Source of the DNA: Mycetohabitans rhizoxinica HKI 454
Lineage (GTDB): Bacteria; Pseudomonadota; Gammaproteobacteria; Burkholderiales; Burkholderiaceae
Length of the DNA: 64,000 nt
Direction: 5' to 3'
NCBI RefSeq assembly: GCF_000198775.1
Contig: NC_014718.1
Span: 531,881 to 595,880, forward strand
Below are positions 28,716 to 37,614 of this stretch, in pieces. Position 1 is the first letter of the stretch; each line of letters begins with the position of its first letter. The notes beneath the pieces were generated by a model. The model was not told the origin of the DNA. It worked only from the letters and a program-made list of their open reading frames with translations, and searched no databases. Made by a program: the position numbers and the translations under genes.

Positions 28716-29723
28716 ATGGAGCCCACGACGATCGCCATCGACCTGGCTAAGCGCGTTTTTCAGATCCACTTTGTCGATACGGACGGCACGATTCACAGCA
28801 AGGCGCTCAAGCGTGTCCAGATGTTACCGTTCTTCGCCAACCGGCCAGCGGCCCGGATCGTCATGGAGGCGTGCGGTAGCGCCCACCACTGGGCTCGGCA
28901 ACTGACCAGGCTTGGGCACGAAGTCAGGCTCATTGCTGCCCAGTTCGTGTGCCCGTTCGTCAAGTCGAATAAGAACGACGCGGCAGACGCGGCCGCCATC
29001 TGGGAGGCTTCTCAGCGCCCAGGCATGCGCTTTGTTGCCGTCAAATCGGCGCACCAACAGGCGATGTTGGCGCTACATCGAATGCGCCAGCAACTGGTCC
29101 GGATCCGCGTCATGCAAGTCAATCAATTGCGTGGATTACTCTATGAATTCGGCGTCGTTTTGCCACAAGGGCGACGCCCATCGATCCAGGCCGCTCAAGC
29201 GGCGATCGCGACGCTGGCCGATCAGTTTCCGGCAATGCTGATCGATAGTCTTCGGGATCAATTGTCTCGACTTCCTCTACTCGACGAGCAAATTCAACGC
29301 ATCGAGCAGCGCATCCTCGAATGGCGACGCGGTGACCCAGCATGCCGTTGTATCTCGGAAATTCCGGGTGTTGGCCTGTTGACGGCAACTGCAGCGGTGT
29401 CGGTTATCGGTCAAGCGAAAACTTTCCGCTCCGGTCGGGAATTTGCGGCCTACCTTGGCCTCGTGCCGCGACAGAACAGCTCGGGTGGCAAAGTCCGGCT
29501 GAGCGGCATCAGCAAACGCGGTGACGTCTATTTACGTACCTTACTGATTCACGGTGCACGATCAGTCATCTCGAGTTCGAAACACTTACCAGAGCGATTA
29601 CGTGCTCTATTAACTCGACGGCCGACGAACGTCGTCGCTGTCGCGCTGGCCAACAAGATGGCGCGAACGATCTGGGCGCTGCTGGCGTACGGGCGAACGT
29701 ATCAGGCAGCACCAGCACAATGA
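28716..29723 (+). CDS. IS110-family transposase (full length)
   Basis: The 335-residue protein has the DEDD RuvC-like domain (TIAIDLAKRVFQIHFVD with Asp 8, IVMEACGSAHHWAR with the Glu, FVKSNKNDAADAAAIWEA with the Asp pair). A coiled-coil centre follows, then the Tnp_2/transposase-20 domain (ISEIPGVGLLTATAAVSVIG, FAAYLGLVPRQNSSGGKVRLSGISKRG) with the catalytic Ser. ATG 28716 follows AAGGAGAG. It appears intact. IS110 elements carry a bridge RNA in a terminal noncoding part, so the approximately 125 bases upstream are of interest. Confidence 0.88.
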   Translation: MEPTTIAIDLAKRVFQIHFVDTDGTIHSKALKRVQMLPFFANRPAARIVMEACGSAHHWARQLTRLGHEVRLIAAQFVCPFVKSNKNDAADAAAIWEASQRPGMRFVAVKSAHQQAMLALHRMRQQLVRIRVMQVNQLRGLLYEFGVVLPQGRRPSIQAAQAAIATLADQFPAMLIDSLRDQLSRLPLLDEQIQRIEQRILEWRRGDPACRCISEIPGVGLLTATAAVSVIGQAKTFRSGREFAAYLGLVPRQNSSGGKVRLSGISKRGDVYLRTLLIHGARSVISSSKHLPERLRALLTRRPTNVVAVALANKMARTIWALLAYGRTYQAAPAQ

Positions 29724-29737
29724 TCACGCTTTAAGGC

Positions 29738-30370
29738 CTAACCCATCCATGGTTGCACAGGTGTATTGAACGATGGCAAGACAGGTTGGACCGCGCGAAG
29801 GCGAGCCTGAGACATTTCTCGGACCTCCAGTCCGCCAATTAGATTAGGACCTTTGCGGCGCAATCCATTGGGGCCGGCGGGCACGCCCGCGATCGAGTCC
29901 GGATATAAGTCCGCAACCACCCTCCTGCCGCGCACAATCGCCTTGCAAATGGAAGGCGACCATATAAGGAATGTCGTCGCGACGTACTTCTGGCCGTTGC
30001 GTTTAAGCAAACGAAGCATTGTTTCGCCGCTGATCGAAATGCCCAGCCGCTGCGCCAGGCGCGCACCCGCGGCGTCACTGAGCGCCAAACCCACATGCCA
30101 CAGCACCGTCTGTGCTCGGGCTGTACGACGCTGCTGACGCGCGCCGAATGGCGCAAGGCATGGGGCAAATGTTCGCCGGCGACACATTATGTTATCGCAG
30201 CGAAAGTGCTGCACATGGATTTCCAGTGTGACGCGGTGGCCGCTACACGGTAGGTCCTCAACGCGTCGTCGGTACCATCCGTGTATCCGGGAGCTTGTCG
30301 CTCCACACGCCGTGCAGTGCGCAACGAGCCCTTGATGTTTCAGTGCAACGATGAGCCGATTGCCGATCAT
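29738..30370 (-). pseudogene. ISL3-family transposase, N-terminal fragment
   Basis: The minus frame has the ISL3 zinc-finger N-terminus (GLVAHCTACGATSSRIHGWY, VQHFRCDNIMCRRRTFAPC) and the HTH/linker that follows. Upstream, FLQRLLPAADMRILG is cut from it by a TGA where relatives have Trp. The C-terminal catalytic part is missing, the frame ending near the IS110 element. The matching terminal repeat is at 30481. Confidence 0.8.
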
Positions 30371-30480
30371 CTCTCATCCGAGAATGCGCATGTCGGCAGC
30401 GGGCAACAGGCGTTGAAGAAAAAACTCATGCCGATTATCTGAGTAATGCGATACCGGCTTGATCGTCATTGCTACCTGCA

Positions 30481-30530
30481 GGTTCACACAAAGTGTGGAA
30501 GAGCCATTTTCAACGTGCTGCTGACAACGT
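30481..30530 (+). repeat. ISL3 terminal inverted repeat
   Basis: GGTTCACACAAAGTGTGGAA is followed by GAGCCATTTTCAACGTGCTG. The same end occurs at 1325, 32566 and, inverted, at 582 and 32322. Confidence 0.75.
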
Positions 30531-30651
30531 GTGTACGGTGAGCCTCGGGATGGTGGAATGTAACTAAACCTGCACCACCACTTATTCGATCCGCACGTTG
30601 TTTCGACTGCGTACTGCTTACCATTGCCAGCTTCACACGAGCTTCTTCAGC

Positions 30652-32272
30652 AGTGTGCGTTGCCAACAGACGATGTAACAGCTGCCGCATATGAGCATAG
30701 CACTATCCGCCAAGAACGTGGCGGTCACAGTCCATCGCTGTGCTTAGCTTCACGTTTTCAGCTAGCCTGCTGTGCGGCCTCACTTCGTATTGCGCCGTTT
30801 TTTTATCGACTGCCGAGCTTACCGATGGACTTTGATCTGCATGCCGCTTTGAACGACTACCAAGCCTACATGCGTGCGTTGGAGTCGTGCCCGCAAGCTG
30901 CTGCGTCGGCCCCTCCGCCGACATTGAAACCAGCAAGCGGTGAGCTGATGAGCCCATCGGCCAGCCGGCCCACGACATATCATGACCTGCCACCCGAACT
31001 GATTCAGCAGATCGGTGACTACGTACCCGTCCAAGACGTGGGAAATTTTTCAGCAGTCGATCGTCGTACGTATCATGCGATGCACAGTCGGCGCGTAGTC
31101 TACCGCTACTGGCAACGAGCCAACCAAGTCGTGAGTCTCGCATCAGTCAACCAGCTGCTTAAGGAGATGGACGGCACGCTCGCCGATCCGGCGCAGCATG
31201 TCGAGCCGCTTGAGGCGTTGCGCCAGCGTTTGGAAGCGTTGCCGTATCGCGAGCAAGGCGAAGCCTTCAAGCGCATGTACGCGGCGGCGCAGCGCATTCC
31301 GAAGGATGGCGTGCAGATACAAAAAGCGCTGTTGTTGCACTCATTGCGCGATTTTCATTGGAGCCATAGTGATGAATTATTCGACTTCGCTTACGCGATG
31401 GCGCAGCGGCGTGCGCCCGAGGAGGAGAATGTCTGGACGGAACTCGCTGACAGTTTGGAGTCGTTGTTGTTTGGCTCAGCTGAGTTTGTCGAGCGTTATC
31501 AAGCGCTCGTGGCTCGGCTTGCGTCCTTAAGGGTGTCCGAGCAAGCGGAGCTGATCCCGGTATTGTGTAGGCGAATGATTCACTTTGGTGGAAGCGACGA
31601 CCGCCTCCCTGGGCTGTATGCGGTGTTACGCGAACACGCGTTGGAGCTGCCGCCTTCTCATCAAGGCGCACCGGTTGGCAGGTTAGCCAGTGCCATATGG
31701 GTTTTGCCGCACGCGGAGCGGCTCGCACAGTACACGCAGTTGCGTGATGTGGCGCTGTCGCTGCCTGACGAGCAGTTGGGCATTGCGCTACGCGATCTTC
31801 CAGAGGGGTTGACGAGGTTACCGAGCGAGCATCATGCACACGAATTCCAGTTACTGGTGCCGGCATTACTGCGCGTACTGCCAGCGCAGCGTGCGCAGGT
31901 CGCACTCGGCCTACTCATGTATACTTACAGACTAGACGATGCACTGGTACAGTGGGTCTGGCAGCAGGGCTTGAGTCTACTGAATGGCGCGGGCGAAGTC
32001 GCTTTATGCGATGTGCTTAGCAGGCTTCGAGCGCAGGGTGCGATAGGTAACTTAGACGATCGCCAATGGAATATAGCGAAGGGTGAAATCACCCGCTTTA
32101 TGGAAGCCAACCAGTTCTCCGAGCCGGCCCGGGCGCGAATCCAGGACAGTGTGCCTTGGTTCAGAAGTGTGCCACGTTAACCTGCGGCTGAACTAGCATG
32201 CTTCGTTTACTCGGGGGATCCTTCGAGCTAGGCAGGTTGATGCCAGTTCACCGTCTACCTTCAAGTGGTGAA
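30652..32272 (+). repeat. Copy 1 of a 1.6-kb inverted duplication (F-box gene)
   Basis: From AGTGTGCGTTGCCAACAGACG through the F-box gene to TCAAGTGGTGAA, the sequence matches 52979-54602 in inverted orientation with scattered substitutions. It includes about 170 bases upstream and 90 bases downstream of the gene. Confidence 0.8.
30825..32180 (+). CDS. F-box protein with alpha-helical repeats, putative type III effector
   Basis: The 451-residue protein has an N-terminal region with a Pro-rich linker (about 1-50), then an F-box at about 52-95: TYHDLPPELIQQIGDYVPVQ, DVGNFSAVDRRTYHAM. F-boxes are eukaryotic and recruit Skp1 of SCF ubiquitin ligases; in bacteria they occur in effectors. The rest consists of degenerate helical repeats of about 35-40 residues with LP and AxxL spacing (ARLASLRVSEQAELIPVL, QLRDVALSLPDEQLGIALRDLPEG), perhaps the target-binding part. 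There is no Sec signal. ATG 30825 is chosen because all paralogues start MDFDL. Effector status is inferred from domain and location. Confidence 0.8.
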   Translation: MDFDLHAALNDYQAYMRALESCPQAAASAPPPTLKPASGELMSPSASRPTTYHDLPPELIQQIGDYVPVQDVGNFSAVDRRTYHAMHSRRVVYRYWQRANQVVSLASVNQLLKEMDGTLADPAQHVEPLEALRQRLEALPYREQGEAFKRMYAAAQRIPKDGVQIQKALLLHSLRDFHWSHSDELFDFAYAMAQRRAPEEENVWTELADSLESLLFGSAEFVERYQALVARLASLRVSEQAELIPVLCRRMIHFGGSDDRLPGLYAVLREHALELPPSHQGAPVGRLASAIWVLPHAERLAQYTQLRDVALSLPDEQLGIALRDLPEGLTRLPSEHHAHEFQLLVPALLRVLPAQRAQVALGLLMYTYRLDDALVQWVWQQGLSLLNGAGEVALCDVLSRLRAQGAIGNLDDRQWNIAKGEITRFMEANQFSEPARARIQDSVPWFRSVPR

Positions 32273-32313
32273 CCACCACCCTAGGATTCGTCATGGACCG
32301 CCGGATGTCAACC

Positions 32314-32612
32314 GCAACTTAGAAGTGGCTCTTCCATGCTTCGTGTGAACCTGTGGGCCAGCGGCATACCTGAAATGCGGCGATTAAGGTAAGTCTCGGC
32401 CACGACTATAATGCAGTACACGCAGCACTGCTGATCCCCTACAGTAACGGCATCGTCGAGGGCCATGTCAATCGGCTCAAGTTTCTCAAGCGACAGATGG
32501 ATAGCCGCGCCGGCTTTCAGCTGCTTCGTACTCGCGTGTTGAATCGATACTGGACCGAGGCACAAATTTCACACAAAGTGTGGAAGAACCATTTTTACTT
32601 TGCGCGTAACAG
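32314..32612 (+). pseudogene. ISL3 relic: terminal repeat and transposase C-terminus
   Basis: An inverted ISL3 end at about 32314-32348 (AGAAGTGGCTCTTCC) is followed by a frame reading YSNGIVEGHVNRLKFLKRQM and GFQLLRTRVL, the C-terminal catalytic end of ISL3 transposases. An opposite terminal repeat follows at 32566-32590. Everything between the ends and the C-terminus has been deleted. Confidence 0.7.
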
Positions 32613-32639
32613 CACGCCTGCATCGCGATCGCAGCGCTG

Positions 32640-32766
32640 TGAAACGCGACATCGATACGTTGTTCGCGGCGGGACTCGTGTCGGTCGAAACGGCGGCAAA
32701 CCCGGCCACGGCACGCAGAAGATCGTGCGCGCCGTCGCCTCACGCGTCGATTTGCACGTGTTAATC
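32640..32766 (+). pseudogene. HTH regulator fragment (HVO_A0114-like)
   Basis: Frames read HRDRSAVKRDIDTLFAAGLVSVE and then, after a frame change, GKPGHGTQKIVRAVASRVDL. Together they match the wing and tail of small MarR/HVO_A0114-type DNA-binding proteins. No start or N-terminus is left. Confidence 0.45.
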
Positions 32767-32789
32767 GACTGCCCGTTTTGTTACGCAGT

Positions 32790-33288
32790 AACAGTTCGCT
32801 TCTGTCGCTCGGGAAGTGGCCGCGGTTCTTCACGATCTTGCGCAGCTGCATGTGCATGCTCTCGATGGCGTTGGTAGCGTAAATGATTCGACGCACCTGG
32901 GGCGGATAGGCAAAGAAGGGAATCACCTGTTCCCATTGGCGTTGCCACATGGTTGCAAGGGTAGAAAATTTACGGCCCCATTCACTTTGCGCGAAATATC
33001 AAGCTTTAGCTCGCCATTGGGCGTGATCACCGTCTTGGGGCTGGTGCCGTTGCGGTGACTGCCGCTCTTGCCTTGCGCTGCTTCCGTCTCCAGGTGGTGC
33101 GTCAGTTCGGCTGCAAGCATGCGCTGGGCCAGTTGCTTCTTCAGCTGCCCGGCCAAGCCCGATTCGTCCAGAATCGACTCGGCATCCTTGCTTTGTACCT
33201 GCGCCAGCAGTTGGTCTATCAGCTCATCGGGAAACAGCTTTGGCGCCTTGGGATTCTTGCTCTTTTTGTTCACTGTTGTGTTGGTCAT
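32790..33288 (-). pseudogene. IS256-family transposase with internal deletion
   Basis: The N-terminal frame from 33288 (LFPDELIDQLLAQVQSKDAE, LAQRMLAAELTHHL, then GELKLDISRK) is joined near 32945 to a C-terminal frame (WQRQWEQVIPFFAYPPQVRR, IYATNAIESMHMQLRKIVKN). The central DDE domain is missing, so the element is dead. Confidence 0.75.
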
Positions 33289-33446
33289 AGTACGTGATTT
33301 CTATTATCGTCTCATGACCTCGGCACACGAAAATTCTGGCAGGCTTTGCTCATGCGCACGGCAACGGGCAACCGTACAGCCCACCGTGGCACCACCAACA
33401 CGCCCTGCGTTTTGTCGCGGCCCTTTAATGCTGGTAACCGCCCACT

Positions 33447-35762
33447 CTATTGCCGCTCCAGCAAGGGTGCCACCATCTTTCGTATTCGACCGGCTCCTCC
33501 TCGGCGCGCGGCCACATGTACGATCTCCTCGTTGGAGCGTCCTGCCTGCATGAGCACCGGCCCATATTTGAGCACCGCTTTCAACGCCTGGGCGCCGCCA
33601 TTGCTCGCAATCTCCACGATATCGATTAGACTCAAGCCGCGCTGCCGCAGTGTCGGCCCATGCTCAAGCACCGCCTTCAGCGCCTGAGCCCCACCACTAT
33701 TGGCCGCCATTTCGACGATATCGGTCAGATTGAAGCCGCGCTCGTTCAGTGTCGGCCCATGCTCGAGCACCGCTTTCAGCGCCTGGGCGCCGCCGCCATT
33801 GCCCGCGATTCTGACGATATCCGCTCGACTGAAGCCGCGCTCGTCCAGTGTCGCCTCATGCTCGAGTACTGCCTTCAGTGCTTGCGCCCCACCGCCATTG
33901 CCCGCAATTTTAACGATATCCGCTCGACTGAAACCGCGCTCGTTCAGTGTCGCCTCATGTTCGAGTACTGCCTTCAGCGCTTGCGCGCCACCGTTATTGC
34001 CCGCGACGTTCACGATATCCGCTCGACTGAAACCGCGCTCGCCAAGCATCCGCTCAAGGTCAAGCACTGCATGCAGCGCCTGGGTTCCACCATCGTTGCC
34101 TGCGATCTTGACGATGTCAGCCTGACTGAAGCCGCGCTCACGAAACGTCAGTTCAAGGTCAAGCACCGCCTGCAGTGCCTGCGCTCCACCACTATTGCCT
34201 GCAATCTTGACAATGTCAGGCTGACTGAAGCCGCGCTCGCGAAGCGTCAGTTCAAGGGCAAGCACCGCCTGCAGTGCCTGCGCCCCACCTCTATTGCCCG
34301 TTATTCTCACGATATCAGGCTGACTGAAGCCGTGTTCGACAAGCGTCAGCTCAAGGTCAAGCACCGCCTGCAGTGCCTGCGCCCCACCGGTATTGCCTGC
34401 AATTTTCACGATATCAGGCTGGCTGAAGCCGCGCTCGCGAAGCGCCGGCCCAAGACTAAGCACCGCCTGCAGTGCCTGAGCCCCGCCGATATTACCTGCC
34501 ATTTTCACAATATCGGGCTGGCTGAAACCGTGCTCGTCAAGCACCGGCTTAAGGTCAAGTACCGCCTGCAGTGCCTGAGCCCCGCCGATATTGCCCGCCA
34601 TTTTCACGATATCGGCCAGATTGAAGCCGTGTTGCCGCAGCGTCGGCCCATGCTCAATCACTGCCTGCAGCGCCTGTGCCCCGCCATCGTTGCCCGCAAT
34701 CTTGATGATGTCAGCCTGACGGAAGTCGCGCTTGCGAAGCGCCGGCTCAAGGTCAAGCACCGTCTGCAGCGCCTGCGCCCCGCCATTATTGCCCGCCATT
34801 TTCGCGATGGTGGCTTGGCTGAAGCCGCGCTCGCAAAGCGCCGGCTCAAGATCAAGCACCGTCTGTAGCGCCTGCGCTCCGCCGATATTGCCCGCGATTT
34901 TCGCGATGGTGGCTTGGCTGAAACCGCGCTTGCCAAGCGCCGGCCCAAGGTCAAGCACCATCTGCAGCGCCTGTGCCCCGCCGATATTGCCCGCGATTTT
35001 TGCGATGGTGGCTTGGCTAAAGCCGCACTCACGAAGCGTCGGCCCAAGGTCAAGCACTGCATGCAGCGCTTGCGCCCCACCATTATTGGCCGCAATTTTA
35101 ACGATATCGATCCGGCTAAAACCGCGTTTGCCAAGCGCCGGCTCGAGGTCAAGCACCGTATGCAGTGCCTGCGCCCCACCGGTATTGCCTGCAATCTTGA
35201 CAATATCCGCTCGACTGAAGCCGCGCTTACCAAGCGTCGGCTCAACGTCAAGCACCGAATACAGCGCCTGCGCTCCACCGTTATTGCCCGCGATTTTCAC
35301 GATGTCGGCTTGGCTGAAACCGCGCTCGCGAAACGCCGACTCAAGGTCAAGCACCGCTTGTAGTGTTTGTGCCCCACCGATATTGCCCGCCATCTTAGCG
35401 ATATCGTCCCGGCTGAAGCCTCGTTTGCCAAGCATCGACTCAAGGTCAAGCACCGCCTGTAGTGCCTGTGCTCCACCGATATTGCCCGCGATTTTCACGA
35501 TATCGGACTGGCTGAAGCCGCGCTTGCCAAGCATCGGCCCACAGTCGAGCACCGCTTGCAACGCGTGGGCTGCGCAGTCATAGCTTGCGATTTTTAGGAT
35601 GTCAGCCCGGCTCAGTATTTGAGCGAGTTCATTCTGCTTATTTGAGATAAACGCCAAGGTGGTAGCACCACCATATTGTTTCTCAATCTTTGAGCGTTCG
35701 AGCGGGCTGAGATTAAGCCGGTTAGCCATTTGTTTATCTTGGTCCACGAACGCCGTCGACAT
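33447..35762 (-). CDS. bat1: TALE-like modular DNA-binding protein Bat1/BurrH, putative type III effector
   Basis: This 771-residue protein consists of a 17-residue leader, two degenerate N-terminal repeats (about 18-49 and 50-82) and nineteen 33-residue repeats (83-709). A 32-residue repeat lacking position 13 and a degenerate 30-residue C-terminal repeat follow. Typical unit: [19 protein letters not shown]. Position 12-13 pairs in order: NI NI NN NT NN NI NI NN ND NI NI NT NR NS ND NN NG NG NS N*. With TALE code, a motif like AAGNGAAGCAANNNCGTTNN is predicted. No plant-TALE activation domain or obvious nuclear signal is present. ATG 35762 is fixed by a TGA two codons upstream. An exact hrpII-type box lies 207 bases upstream. 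Bat proteins are known from M. rhizoxinica. Confidence 0.93.
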
Positions 35763-35968
35763 GGGTCACCACGGCGCTGAGCCATCCGCACACCGATTAT
35801 CTCGCACGAGCGAGCGCACACTGGTTTGCGTGACATTGTCCGCGACAAAAGATTGAGTGCGGCTGGTAAGCCGAGCCCAATCACTTGCCCACCTATCCAT
35901 TTCAAGTAATCCGTGCCATTGACAGACATATACTTTGAATGGCATGTGAAACGCGTTGCGCTCGACAG

Positions 35969-35992
35969 CGAACGCATTGCGTGCTGAACGAA
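35969..35992 (-). promoter_or_regulatory. hrpII-type box upstream of bat1
   Basis: On the minus strand this reads TTCG, sixteen bases, TTCG. That is the exact consensus bound by HrpB-type AraC activators of Ralstonia/Burkholderia type III genes. It points toward bat1, ending about 207 bases before its ATG. The spacing is longer than usual, but no other minus-strand gene lies between. Confidence 0.6.
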
Positions 35993-36126
35993 GCAAAGCG
36001 TACTATCTGACAATGAGCGTAGTAGCGCTCAACATAGCGAAGAGGTTTGCGTTATCTGCGCCACAATCACCCAATGGCTGGCTCGAAGTCTTGATGACCC
36101 GACACCGTCCCATCTCGAAGAAGAGA

Positions 36127-36450
36127 ATGCCCGCGAACATTCTGAACCTGCCCGACTACGCCGTTCTGGCGGTCGAGCACGACGACCACCTTTGCGTCGA
36201 GGTGAGGCAGCCGCCTACACACTGCCCAAACTGCAACTCGGACCGGCTTGTTGGCTTCGGACGCCGCGAGCCGCTTGTCAAGGACCTGCCGATGCATGGC
36301 AAGCGCGTCGGTATGTACATCAACACACGGCGCATGCAGTGCCGAGCTTGCGTTAAGACCTTCAGCGAGACACTTCCCAAGGTAAACGAGAAGCGCGCCA
36401 TGACCATGCGCCGAGCCGACTGGATGGCAAAACGGAGGATCATGACCAAT
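36127..36450 (+). pseudogene. ISL3-family transposase N-terminus (second subtype)
   Basis: From ATG 36127 the frame reads ILNLPDYAVLAVEHDDHLCV, PPTHCPNCNSDRLVGFGRRE, VKDLPMHGKRVGMYINTRRM and QCRACVKTFSETLP, the zinc-finger N-terminus of an ISL3 transposase different from the element at 29738. It stops fitting the family after about 105 residues, where the MNT relic begins. Confidence 0.7.
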
Positions 36451-36631
36451 GGTTTGCTTAAAACTCACTTCGATCGCGTTGGACATGGCCGGTATTGCGT
36501 TCGATGTGCTTTTGGAGACGGGCGTGCTGGTCGAAGCGTTGCCGCTTTGGGAGGATGAGATGGAGCATCCCGAACTGTTTAGTAACCCGGCATTGATCAG
36601 AAACATCCATCGCGAGGGCATTGCGCTATGA
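36449..36631 (+). pseudogene. MNT-type nucleotidyltransferase, C-terminal relic
   Basis: The frame reads ALDMAGIAFDVLLETGVLVEAL, WEDEMEHPELFSNPALIRNI, which matches the C-terminal part of MNT nucleotidyltransferase antitoxins. The catalytic GSxARG part is missing, replaced by the ISL3 relic. A HEPN relic follows immediately, as in MNT-HEPN pairs. Confidence 0.55.
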
Positions 36632-37052
36632 GCATGACGGCCAAAGACTACATCGCCAAGCGGGGCACGCACTCGAAGAGGCGCATGTACTGTTGAATGC
36701 GGGCGGGTTTGAAGGGGCATGCAATCGAGCCTACTATGCGATGTTTGATGCTGCACACGCGGCGTTGCTCGTGACGGGCGTGACAGTGCCAGACGCATCA
36801 CCGAAGAAGCACCGTAGCCTTATCGCTTCTTTCGGCCTAAATTGAGTGAAAGCTGGCATGGTCGAGTCGGAACTAGGCAGCGCGCTCAACAAAGTCGAAC
36901 GGCTGCGACGACTCGCCGACTACACTGGCGAGACCGTCACCGAGGAGGACGCTCGCTGGGCTGTTGAACAGGCGGGTAAATTGGTGAATACGGTGCGCGA
37001 GCGCATGCTGCCCAACAAGTCTACTTCGCTGCCGTCTGCGCCGCGCCCGTAA
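36628..37052 (+). pseudogene. HEPN-domain protein pseudogene
   Basis: ATGAGCATGACGGCC at 36628 begins MSMTAKDYIAK. A frameshift near 36655 moves to the frame AGHALEEAHVLLNAGGFEGA, NRAYYAMFDAAHAALL, an in-frame TGA falls at 36843-36845, and the domain resumes MVESELGSALNKVERLRRLAD to 37052. HEPN proteins are RNases paired with MNT antitoxins; this pair is dead. Confidence 0.65.
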
Positions 37053-37614
37053 TAAGGTTGGCCAGAACGTCTGGTGGCAACTATCCCCCCATCGTCTGTC
37101 TCGGCCAAAGTTAAAGTAGACCGGTTTTGGGCGGTCCCTCCAGTGGGGCAAGGCTGAGCATGCCACGCCCCGCTATCCACTGGACGATCGCGCTGCGGCT
37201 CATCATGAGTGGGCTTGAGCGAAGCGACTGGCAGTTTCCCCGCGACAACGCGCGATTTATCGACGCACTGCAATCATGCTCGCGGTAACAGGGGCAATGT
37301 ATCTGCTTGGAAGAACAAAAGGTGGGCGACGGCAAGGACTAGCGAGGGGAGGAACACTATAGATACAAGACCTGCGGCGAGCCTATGTCGGAAACACAGC
37401 GGCCGTGACGATGACGAAGAGAACGGAGAACCGCATGATGCCGATGATGCTGTGAGCATGTCGGCACTGCCGCGGCTTATCCGCCGACTTGTGTTACCCG
37501 CCAAAAACATCACGCTTGTGACGTCTCGCTGCGCGCCTGTGCCCATTTTTTCGCTAGCCTGCTGCACAACCTCGCGACGCGTGGCGTCTTCTTTCCTTCT
37601 TGCTGAGCTTGCCA
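37053..37614. other. Gap holding the promoter region of the second F-box gene
   Basis: No gene is supported. From about 37480 the sequence resembles the upstream block of the other F-box genes (ATCCGCC, then GCTAGCCTGCTG about 60 bases before the start), so it probably holds the promoter. No exact hrpII box was found. Confidence 0.4.

Noticed and set aside
30540..30825. hrpII box upstream of the first F-box gene
   Set aside because: TTCG pairs at 30585 and 30602 are separated by 13 bases, not 16, and no other pair fits; the same is true upstream of 37615 and 54429.
33660..34868. 402-residue plus-strand frame and further repeat-rich frames (34732-35583, 34658-35278) across bat1
   Set aside because: They are frames opened by the 99-base periodicity of the bat1 repeats. 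They have no ribosome-binding site, and the minus-strand protein has a recognised fold.
33500..35500. Regular 99-base tandem repeats as a possible CRISPR array
   Set aside because: Repeats are contiguous, coding and in frame, with no spacers and no cas genes.
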